Shown piece by piece: positions 1-4,980 of a DNA stretch of 7,292 nt. The notes beneath the pieces were generated by a model that made no database searches, was not told where the DNA came from, and worked only from the letters and a program-made list of their open reading frames with translations. Positions within the stretch are counted from its first letter, which is position 1, and every line of letters starts with the position of its first letter. Source of the stretch: Candidatus Margulisiibacteriota bacterium (GTDB lineage Bacteria > Margulisbacteria > WOR-1 > XYC2-FULL-46-14 > JAHJBW01); the NCBI GenBank assembly GCA_018813405.1, contig JAHJBW010000193.1:1-7292 (forward strand), read 5' to 3'. Position numbers and translations under genes: made by a program.

Positions 1-8
1 ATTTTTTA

Positions 9-15
9 CCTCCTT
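9..15 (-). promoter_or_regulatory. Shine-Dalgarno of the next gene (probably dnaK), which starts beyond the left edge
   Basis: On the minus strand the bases read AAGGAGG followed by TAAAAAAT to the window edge, so a start codon should lie at or just outside position 1. The gene itself is not visible. It follows grpE in the hrcA-grpE order, and the usual next gene in this cluster is dnaK, so dnaK is an inference from synteny. Confidence 0.7.
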
Positions 16-16
16 G

Positions 17-37
17 GGACAGGTTTGAAACCTGTCC
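17..37. repeat. Palindrome between grpE and the next gene
   Basis: A perfect inverted repeat with ten-base arms GGACAGGTTT / AAACCTGTCC around a single central base. It begins directly after the grpE stop codon and ends just before the Shine-Dalgarno of the next gene, so it fills the whole intercistronic gap. In RNA it would form a hairpin with almost no loop. There is no T-run after it on the minus strand, so it is not a typical intrinsic terminator; transcript stabilisation, processing or attenuation is possible. Its core GGTTTGAAACC resembles the palindrome at 2474-2491, which suggests a dispersed family. Confidence 0.85.
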
Positions 38-568
38 TTACTTTCCTTTTGAGACTATCACCATGGACGGGCGAATCACCCTGTCATGGAGTTTGTAACC
101 TTTTTGCGCGACTTCAAGTATGGTCCCTTCTGGTCTGTCAGATGCCTTTTGCATCATAGCCTCGTGGACATTGGCGTCATAGGGCTGGTCTTTGGCCAAT
201 ATTTCGGTCACGCCAAACTTTTTCAGCGTGTCTTCCATAAGCTTTTTGGTGAGGGCCAGTCCTTTGATAACGTCTTCCGCGATGCCTGCCCTGTCCGCCG
301 CTTCCAGGGCGCGGTCAAAATTGTCCATTACCGGCAAGAGTTCTGTGATGAGCCTCTCGTTGCCGAACTGGAGCAAAGTGTCTTTCTCAAGGGCCATGCG
401 CTTTTTGTAGTTGTCAAAATCGGCCAGGGTCCTTAAATGTTTGTTCTTTTCCTCTTTTATTTGTTCGTTTAGAACGTCGATCTTGTTCTTGCTTTCTTCG
501 GGCGGTAATTCTTTTAGAACTTCTTTGGGCAAATCCTTTTCTATCCCTTTTTCCTTATGCCTTTCCAT
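38..568 (-). CDS. grpE: GrpE, nucleotide exchange factor of the DnaK chaperone
   Basis: Cytoplasmic cochaperone that releases ADP from DnaK and so drives the DnaK/DnaJ folding cycle. The 176-residue protein has the family layout: a charged, Lys/Glu-rich N-terminal part (1-40), a long coiled-coil helix including ADFDNYKKR, the segment LLPVMDNFDRAL, and the C-terminal beta domain ending DRVIRPSMVIVSKG, which is the diagnostic GrpE tail. Its length is close to the E. coli protein (about 197) and it looks intact. The ATG overlaps the hrcA stop codon (TAATG), and a GGAGG lies seven bases upstream inside hrcA, so translation is coupled to hrcA. Expression should follow the CIRCE-controlled hrcA promoter. 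The stop codon is TAA. Confidence 0.97.
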   Translation of the reverse strand: MERHKEKGIEKDLPKEVLKELPPEESKNKIDVLNEQIKEEKNKHLRTLADFDNYKKRMALEKDTLLQFGNERLITELLPVMDNFDRALEAADRAGIAEDVIKGLALTKKLMEDTLKKFGVTEILAKDQPYDANVHEAMMQKASDRPEGTILEVAQKGYKLHDRVIRPSMVIVSKGK

Positions 569-1311
569 TAAAATTCCTCCAGCATATTGTCTATTTCGTC
601 CGAGATATAGCTCAGTACGGAGCTTACGCGGCTATAGTTCATGCGGGTAGGGCCGATAATGCCAAAAGCGCCCCGTTCGTTGTCGCGAAAGTTGTATTGT
701 GCCACGATCACGCTCAATTCCTGCAGGTTGTCCAGCTTATTCTCGTGCCCGATCCTGATATCAAGGGCTTTTTGTTTGAGATATTCTTCCATTACCTCGG
801 ACAGCATGTCTTCGTGTTCAAGGGTTTCAAGCATCTGGCGCGCTTGCTCGATGTTCTTGAACTCGGGCTGTTTAAGCATGTTTGACATGCCGGCAGAATA
901 AACTTGCTTTTGCTTTCCGAACCTGACAAAGACTGTGACATAGTTGAGCATGGACGAAAGCACTCTGGCAACGCCCTTAAAGACGTCTTCCAGGCCATGG
1001 CCTATCTTTCTTATTCCGGTCTTGACCAGCGATATTTCTTTGCCGGAAACAGTTTTGGTCTCCATTATATGGTCCACATAATACCGGTAGCCCAGATCGG
1101 TAGGTATCCTGCCGGCAGAAGTGTGGGGATGGGTTATGAACCCAAGCCGTTCCAGGTCCGCCAGTTCGTTGCGCACGGTGGCGGGAGAGCTTTGCTTGAT
1201 ATAGTGTTTGGATATGGTAAAAGAGCCGACAGGTACGGCCGTGTCGATGTAGTCGGCTATCACCGCTTCCAGTATCTGCTTTTTTCTGTCTGACAGCTCG
1301 AATACCAGCAT
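568..1311 (-). CDS. hrcA: HrcA, heat-inducible repressor (compact form, 247 aa)
   Basis: Winged-helix repressor that binds CIRCE operators in front of chaperone genes and is released on heat shock. Residues 1-83 form the DNA-binding domain, with SSPATVRNELADLERLGFI (41-59) and the wing TSAGRIPTDLGYRYYVDHI (64-82). The C-terminal signature GIIGPTRMNYSRV is at 217-229. The reading frame is open far upstream, but the ATG at 1311 is chosen because the promoter, CIRCE and a Shine-Dalgarno lie directly before it and homology begins there. The Bacillus protein is about 343 residues. Here NYVTVFVRFGKQKQVYSAG joins the region after the DNA-binding domain almost directly to the NMLKQPEF segment, so about 90 residues (the front of the GAF-like domain and its inserted dimerising domain) are absent without loss of frame. 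It is probably functional, because the operator and both conserved ends are kept. Confidence 0.93.
   Translation of the reverse strand: MLVFELSDRKKQILEAVIADYIDTAVPVGSFTISKHYIKQSSPATVRNELADLERLGFITHPHTSAGRIPTDLGYRYYVDHIMETKTVSGKEISLVKTGIRKIGHGLEDVFKGVARVLSSMLNYVTVFVRFGKQKQVYSAGMSNMLKQPEFKNIEQARQMLETLEHEDMLSEVMEEYLKQKALDIRIGHENKLDNLQELSVIVAQYNFRDNERGAFGIIGPTRMNYSRVSSVLSYISDEIDNMLEEF
576..580 (-). promoter_or_regulatory. Shine-Dalgarno of grpE inside the end of hrcA
   Basis: GGAGG on the minus strand, seven bases before the grpE ATG (566-568). It supports that start and the TAATG overlap with hrcA. Confidence 0.85.
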
Positions 1312-1337
1312 TAGCACTCTTGCTCCTTGAGTGCTAA
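1311..1337 (-). promoter_or_regulatory. CIRCE operator (HrcA binding site)
   Basis: A perfect consensus CIRCE, TTAGCACTC-N9-GAGTGCTAA. On the minus strand it begins at the last base of the hrcA -10 box, and its last base is the A of the hrcA ATG. HrcA bound here would cover the transcription start region and block the hrcA-grpE operon. It is 47 bases from the divergent nucleotidyltransferase -10 box, so an effect on that gene is possible but not shown. Confidence 0.97.
1323..1328 (-). promoter_or_regulatory. Shine-Dalgarno of hrcA within the CIRCE spacer
   Basis: AAGGAG on the minus strand lies wholly in the nine-base spacer between the CIRCE arms, 11 bases from the ATG at 1311. If the leader carries enough of both arms, the site would sit in a hairpin loop. 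Confidence 0.75.
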
Positions 1338-1365
1338 TTGTAACAAATATCCAGAAACAAGTCAA
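1337..1365 (-). promoter_or_regulatory. Sigma-70-type promoter of the hrcA-grpE operon
   Basis: On the minus strand TTGACT (1360-1365), a 17-base spacer, then TACAAT (1337-1342). The spacing is optimal and both boxes match consensus at five of six positions. Transcription should start near 1329-1331, within CIRCE, giving a leader of roughly 20 bases. Confidence 0.88.
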
Positions 1366-1383
1366 TAATTCGGAAAGAGGATG

Positions 1384-1392
1384 TGTTATAAT
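1384..1392 (+). promoter_or_regulatory. Extended -10 promoter of the nucleotidyltransferase cassette
   Basis: TGTTATAAT is a perfect extended -10 element (TGN plus TATAAT at 1387-1392). No good -35 box is present at the expected distance, which an extended -10 can tolerate. The predicted start of transcription falls at about 1399, on the ATG itself, so the mRNA would be leaderless. The promoter is divergent from that of hrcA. Confidence 0.7.
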
Positions 1393-1398
1393 TTTATT

Positions 1399-1911
1399 AT
1401 GTTCTGGAAGTGGAAAAAAGGGGAGCAACTCTATTACGAGGATATTTTTAGGAAACTTCAGGATAAAAATATCCGGTATCTGGTTATTGGAGGAGTGGCG
1501 GTAAACCTTTACAGCATCCAAAGGGCGACCGGGGATATGGACCTTATGCTGGCTATGGATAAGGAAAATGTTCTTAAATTTGCTGAAGCAATGAATGAAC
1601 TTGGGCTCAAGCCGAAAGTCCCCGTTAGGGCAGAAGATCTGGCTGATCCAGAAAACGTGAAACAATGGAAAAAAGAAAAGAACATGATCGTTTTTTCTTT
1701 TATCCATCCGGACAACCCTTATATTTTGATCGATATCATGACCACAAATCCTCTGGATTTTGAGGAAGCGTATAAGAAAAGGATCGTTAAGTCTGCCTGG
1801 GGGATAGATATTTCGGTGGTCTCTAAAGAAGACCTGATCAAGCTCAAGGAGATCGCCGGCAGAGCGCAGGATATGTCGGATATCGAAGCGTTAAAAAAAT
1901 TTGGTGATTAG
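1399..1911 (+). CDS. Nucleotidyltransferase-fold protein (MNT/AbiEii-like), candidate toxin or partner of a two-gene module
   Basis: The 170-residue protein has the polymerase-beta-type nucleotidyltransferase signature: the GGVAVN turn at 31-36, RATGDMDLML at 42-51 with the paired acidic residues D46 and D48, and a likely third metal-binding Asp at 112 (LIDIM). The C-terminal KLKEIAGRAQDMSDIEAL resembles the helical tail of the AbiEii/DUF6036-type group. Enzymes of this fold transfer nucleotides to proteins or tRNA, but the substrate here is unknown. An ATG at 1381 would add six residues but overlaps the -10 box and has a purine-rich run directly against it, so 1399 is preferred. The 59-residue gene follows two bases after the stop. 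The pair sits against the grain of the lepA-hemW-hrcA-grpE cluster, which suggests acquisition. A toxin-antitoxin role is an inference. Confidence 0.82.
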   Translation: MFWKWKKGEQLYYEDIFRKLQDKNIRYLVIGGVAVNLYSIQRATGDMDLMLAMDKENVLKFAEAMNELGLKPKVPVRAEDLADPENVKQWKKEKNMIVFSFIHPDNPYILIDIMTTNPLDFEEAYKKRIVKSAWGIDISVVSKEDLIKLKEIAGRAQDMSDIEALKKFGD

Positions 1912-1913
1912 AT

Positions 1914-2093
1914 ATGAAGAAAAACAAAAAAGGATTTAGTTATGTGTATTCTCAAGAGAAGCATGACGAATACAAGAAGCTTTCTACCGAACAAAAACTG
2001 GAATGGATAGAAAAAATGAATCGCTTTTTGTATAATTTCATGTCGCCCCAAGATCGGACAAACTGCGAAAAACTCCGCGCAGGGGAAATTTAG
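1914..2093 (+). CDS. 59-residue partner of the nucleotidyltransferase, function unknown
   Basis: Small ORF starting ATG two bases after the nucleotidyltransferase stop and ending TAG. It starts MKKNKKGFSYVYSQEKHDEY and continues with a mostly helical, charged segment containing LSTEQKLEWIEKMNRFLYNF and ending EKLRAGEI. The pattern of a Leu/Trp-rich helix, NRFLY, a Pro and a C-terminal KLRxGEI recalls small proteins found next to nucleotidyltransferase genes; I recall the pattern but cannot verify it here. It has no HEPN R-x4-6-H motif, so it is not the HEPN partner of classical MNT/HEPN modules. No clear Shine-Dalgarno is present, so translation is probably coupled to the upstream gene. It ends three bases before the convergent hemW stop, with no terminator between them. 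An antitoxin or accessory-subunit role is a guess. Confidence 0.7.
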   Translation: MKKNKKGFSYVYSQEKHDEYKKLSTEQKLEWIEKMNRFLYNFMSPQDRTNCEKLRAGEI

Positions 2094-2473
2094 CCCTCAC
2101 ACAAACTTCTCAAACACCAGATTAGCCAGAAATAATCCTTTTCGTGTCAGCTTATAATTGCCATTCTCTTCAGCAAGCAATCCGTCTTTTCTTAATTCCG
2201 CGACTTCTTTTTCATAGCCCGCGAATTTTTCTGTTGGCAAGCCTTCGAGCATCCTGAGCCCCAAAAACAGGGTGTTCTTTCCTTCCTTGTCCTCGTTCGA
2301 TTTCGCGCCGTCCCCGATGCCGATCCAATTGCCGTTCTTCCAGTAATTAACGTTGTGCTTGCACCGGAAGCCGGGCCTGGCGAAGTTGGATATCTCATAG
2401 TGCTCATATCCATTTGCCGTTAGCGTATCGATAATATATTCGTACATGTCGGCGGAAAGGTCCTCGTCCTCTG

Positions 2474-2491
2474 GGCGGGTTGAAACCCGCC
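2474..2491. repeat. Palindrome inside hemW, GGTTGAAACC core
   Basis: Inverted repeat with arms GGCGGGTT / AACCCGCC and two central bases. It encodes part of the RRVSTRP segment of the HemW reading frame. The core differs by one T from the palindrome at 17-37, and both are followed within two bases by TAC on the plus strand. Confidence 0.75.
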
Positions 2492-2927
2492 TGTACAGTG
2501 GAGTTCCCTTTTCGATCTGTAAGCTGTAGGTGGAAAGATGTTCGGGTGTTAATGATAGGGCTTCTTTAATATCGAATCTCACTTCGTCCAGGGTCTGGCA
2601 GGGCAGGGCGTAGATCAGATCCAAATTAATGTTGTCGAATCCGGCTGAACGCGCATCCCTGACAGCCTGATAAATCTCTTTCGAGCTGTGTATCCTTTCC
2701 AGCATTTTGAGATGTTTATCGTTGAAGGTCTGCGCTCCAAGCGAGAGGCGGTTGATGCCCAGCTTTCTTAATTCTGCCAGATATTCTTTGTTCACGGTGC
2801 CGGGGTTGGCTTCGATGGATATCTCGGGAGACGCAATGCATTGCGTCTTTACGGGATCAAGGATCCTTTTTAGATGATCGATTGATAGAAGCGTGGGGGT
2901 GCCGCCGCCGATGTAGATGGATCGCAG

Positions 2928-2947
2928 GGCCGCGACATGTCGCGGCC
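2928..2947. repeat. Perfect 20-bp palindrome inside hemW
   Basis: GGCCGCGACA followed directly by its reverse complement TGTCGCGGCC. It encodes RPRHVAAL in the linker before IYIGGGTPT. Comparison with the Bacillus protein shows no net length change here. It is followed by GTAC, like the palindrome at 2474-2491, and preceded by GCAG, like the one at 4048. Confidence 0.8.
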
Positions 2948-3078
2948 GTACCATATTTTCAATATCGGCGGCGAGGCGATCCACATAATCATCTATCTGG
3001 TCCTCTCTCCCCGAGAAGGAGTGGAAGTCACAGTAGCCGCATTACTTTTTGCAGAAGGGGATGTGGATATAAAATGAC

Positions 3079-3106
3079 ATAGGACGTAGGACATCGGACA
3101 TAGGAC
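3079..3106 (-). repeat. Four-unit heptamer array bridging lepA and hemW
   Basis: Four contiguous 7-base units on the minus strand: GTCCTAT, GTCCGAT, GTCCTAC, GTCCTAT. The G of the lepA stop codon TAG is the first base of the array, and the first two bases of the hemW ATG are its last two. The array therefore forms the entire intergenic spacer and leaves no Shine-Dalgarno for hemW. Short tandem heptamers are known from cyanobacteria and others; the origin here is unknown. Confidence 0.85.
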
Positions 3107-4887
3107 TACTCCATCTTCAACACGGCCATAAAGGCCTCTTGAGGGACATCCACCGTTCCGATGCGCTTCATGCGCTTTTTGCCGGCCTTTTGTTTTTCCA
3201 ATAGCTTGCGCTTGCGCGTAATGTCTCCGCCATAACACTTTGCCAGTACGTCCTTGCGCTTGGCGGGCTTGGTCTCTCGGGCGATTACCTTGCTGCCAAT
3301 GGATGCCTGGATAGGGACCGTAAACTGGTGGCGCGGGATAACTTCCTTTAACTTCTTAACCAGTGACCTGCCGCGATGATAGGCCTTGTCACGATGCACT
3401 ATCACCGAAAGCGCGTCAACCGCATCGTTGTTCAGCAGTATGTCCATTTTTACAAGGTCGGACGCGCGATAACCGATGATCTCATAGTCCATCGAAGCAT
3501 AACCCCTTGAAACCGATTTTAGCTGGTCGTGATATTCCGAGATGACCTCGGCCAGCGGCATATCATAAGTCAGCATCACGCGGGTAGGATCAAGATACTC
3601 CATGCCCTTGAAATCGCCGCGTTTGTCCTGTGATATTTCCATGATCTTTCCCACATATTCGCTGGGGGAAAAGATGGTCAGCTTGATATAGGGCTCTTCT
3701 ATGCTGGCCATTCTTGACGGGTCGGGATAGTTTTGCGGATTGTCAATGAACTTTTCCGTGCCGCCCATAAGATTTACCTTGTAGATAACGTTGGGGGCGG
3801 TGGCCACCAGGTCAATATTATATTCTCTTTCAAGCCTTTCCTGCACGATCTCAAGATGCAAAAGTCCCAGAAATCCGCAGCGAAACCCAAAGCCCAGCGC
3901 GACTGAACTTTCCGTTTCAAAAAATAGCGCCGCGTCGTTTAACTGAAGTTTCTCGAGCGCGTCCTTTAGATGTTCGAAATCGCCGGGGTTGATGGGATAG
4001 AAGCCGCAGTAGACCATGGGCTTGATGGGTTTGTAGCCGGGCAGGGCCACCCTGGCAGGGTGCTCCGAGTCGGTCACGGTGTCTCCAACCCTGCATTCCC
4101 TAACATTTTTGACGCCCGAAATAAGATAACCCACTTCTCCGGCCGTGAGGTCGTTTTTCGGATGCAATCCCAGCTTGAGCGTGCCGATCTCCAGGATCTC
4201 ATATTCGGTGCTGGATCCCATCATCACGATATGGCCTCCGGCTTTCAGGGTGCCGTTCATAACGCGGATATAGGCTATTACACCTCGATAAACATCGTAA
4301 TGTGAGTCAAATATCAACGCTTGCAGGGGTTGATTCTCGTCTCCCTTTGGGGGAGGTATCTTTTCGATAATGGCATGCAGGATATCCTGTATGCCTGTGC
4401 CTTCTTTCGCGCTGGCCAGGATAACATCTTCTTTTTCAATGCCGAAAACATTCTTCAATTCTACCAGTATCTTTTCCGGGTCCGACGCGGGAAGATCTAT
4501 CTTGTTGACTACCGGAATAATGGTAAGGTCATTGCCCATGGCCAGATAAGCGTTAGCCAGGGTCTGTGCCTCAATACCCTGGGTGGCGTCAATGAGCAGA
4601 AGGGCGCCTTCACAGGCGGCCAGGGAACGCGACACCTCGTAGCTGAAATCGACATGGCCTGGCGTGTCGATCAGGTTAAGAATATATCCTTTATATTCCA
4701 TTCTTACGGCCTGCGCCTTAATGGTAATGCCGCGCTCGCGCTCCAGGTCCATGGTGTCGAGCACCTGGTCCTTCATCTGCCGTTTGTCCACGGTAAGGGT
4801 TTCTTCTATCAGCCTGTCAGCCAGAGTAGATTTGCCGTGGTCTATGTGGGCGATAATGGAAAAGTTGCGGATCTTTGAAATGTCCAT
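3106..4887 (-). CDS. lepA: LepA / EF-4, ribosome-associated elongation factor GTPase
   Basis: Translation-factor GTPase that acts on ribosomes under stress and during initiation. The 593 residues match the usual length (about 600). The G domain has G1 AHIDHGKST (13-21), switch I ERGITIKAQ (51-59), G3 DTPGH (74-78), G4 NKID (128-131) and G5 SAKEG (159-163). Domain II follows, then EF-G-like domains with GFRCGFLGLLHLEIVQERLE and EPYIKLTIFSPSEYVGKIME. The LepA-specific C-terminal domain ends with YGGDITRKRKLLEKQKAGKK and KRIGTVDVPQEAFMAVLK. It appears intact and separates from EF-G and TypA by this C-terminus. The start at 4887 fits the family N-terminus. No Shine-Dalgarno is visible and a -10 box lies eight bases upstream, so the mRNA is probably leaderless or nearly so. 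It is the first gene of the minus-strand lepA-hemW pair. Confidence 0.98.
   Translation of the reverse strand: MDISKIRNFSIIAHIDHGKSTLADRLIEETLTVDKRQMKDQVLDTMDLERERGITIKAQAVRMEYKGYILNLIDTPGHVDFSYEVSRSLAACEGALLLIDATQGIEAQTLANAYLAMGNDLTIIPVVNKIDLPASDPEKILVELKNVFGIEKEDVILASAKEGTGIQDILHAIIEKIPPPKGDENQPLQALIFDSHYDVYRGVIAYIRVMNGTLKAGGHIVMMGSSTEYEILEIGTLKLGLHPKNDLTAGEVGYLISGVKNVRECRVGDTVTDSEHPARVALPGYKPIKPMVYCGFYPINPGDFEHLKDALEKLQLNDAALFFETESSVALGFGFRCGFLGLLHLEIVQERLEREYNIDLVATAPNVIYKVNLMGGTEKFIDNPQNYPDPSRMASIEEPYIKLTIFSPSEYVGKIMEISQDKRGDFKGMEYLDPTRVMLTYDMPLAEVISEYHDQLKSVSRGYASMDYEIIGYRASDLVKMDILLNNDAVDALSVIVHRDKAYHRGRSLVKKLKEVIPRHQFTVPIQASIGSKVIARETKPAKRKDVLAKCYGGDITRKRKLLEKQKAGKKRMKRIGTVDVPQEAFMAVLKME
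4048..4062. repeat. Short palindrome within lepA
   Basis: Arms CACCCTG / CAGGGTG around one base, encoding HPARVA in a surface stretch before LPGYK. The eight bases GCAGGGCC overlap its left edge and also precede the palindrome at 2928, the main reason to treat them together. It is short enough that chance is a real alternative. Confidence 0.45.
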
Positions 4888-4895
4888 ACATAATT

Positions 4896-4904
4896 ATTTT
4901 ACCA
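4896..4904 (-). promoter_or_regulatory. Extended -10 promoter of lepA
   Basis: TGGTAAAAT on the minus strand: TGN followed by TAAAAT (4896-4901), ending eight bases before the lepA ATG. No convincing -35 is seen. A start of transcription at or one base before the ATG is predicted. Confidence 0.6.
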
Positions 4905-4943
4905 TAATTTTGGGTCTGACGTCCTGTGGACAGTCCGGGGTGA

Positions 4944-4973
4944 TTGACAATAGTCTCTGGCGGCGATTATAAT
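4944..4973 (+). promoter_or_regulatory. Consensus sigma-70 promoter of the barrel-SLH gene
   Basis: TTGACA (4944-4949), an 18-base spacer, then TATAAT (4968-4973); both boxes are perfect consensus. The ATG at 4981 begins seven bases after the -10 box with no Shine-Dalgarno, so the transcript should start at about the A of the ATG. The strength fits an abundant surface protein. Confidence 0.88.
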
Positions 4974-4980
4974 TAACCAA

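Larger units (their letters stand above)
2097..3080 (-). pseudogene. hemW: hemW (oxygen-independent coproporphyrinogen oxidase-like radical SAM protein), broken by an in-frame TAA
   Basis: HemW is a radical-SAM protein linked to heme insertion (formerly called HemN-like). Reading from the ATG at 3080 gives MSFYIHIPFCKK, then TAA (3042-3044), then CGYCDFHSF in the same frame. The stop replaces one residue of the CX3CX2C motif that binds the 4Fe-4S cluster. The rest stays open and family-like: IYIGGGTPT, EANPGT, NRLSLGAQTF, INLDLIYALP, HYEISNFARPG, KHNVNYW, and the tail LTRKGLFLANLVFE. A GTG at 2984 could start a shorter product, but it would lack all three cysteines. Near GIGDGAKS about 33 residues are missing relative to the Bacillus protein, and the usual LPGQT reads LPCQT. 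The neighbours are lepA upstream, as in classical operons, and a convergent cassette downstream. A sequencing or assembly error at one base remains possible; genetic-code change is unlikely because TAA ends hrcA and grpE. Confidence 0.85.

Noticed and set aside
1381..1398. ATG at 1381 as start of the nucleotidyltransferase
   Set aside because: It lies upstream of and overlaps the -10 box, and its purine run has no spacing to the ATG; the six extra residues add no family similarity.
1312..1707. N-terminal extension of the hrcA frame to a 379-residue protein
   Set aside because: It would run through the CIRCE, the hrcA promoter and, antisense, the nucleotidyltransferase gene; HrcA homology begins at the ATG at 1311.
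1914..2093. HEPN-type partner of the nucleotidyltransferase
   Set aside because: It is only 59 residues with no R-x4-6-H motif and too few helices for a HEPN domain.
2097..2984. Intact 295-residue radical-SAM protein starting at the GTG at 2984
   Set aside because: The CX3CX2C motif is encoded upstream in the same frame and is cut by TAA, so this is the remainder of broken hemW.
3970..4878. Long plus-strand open frames opposite lepA (3970-4305, 4321-4878)
   Set aside because: They are antisense shadows of a fully conserved lepA, with no family resemblance or start signals.
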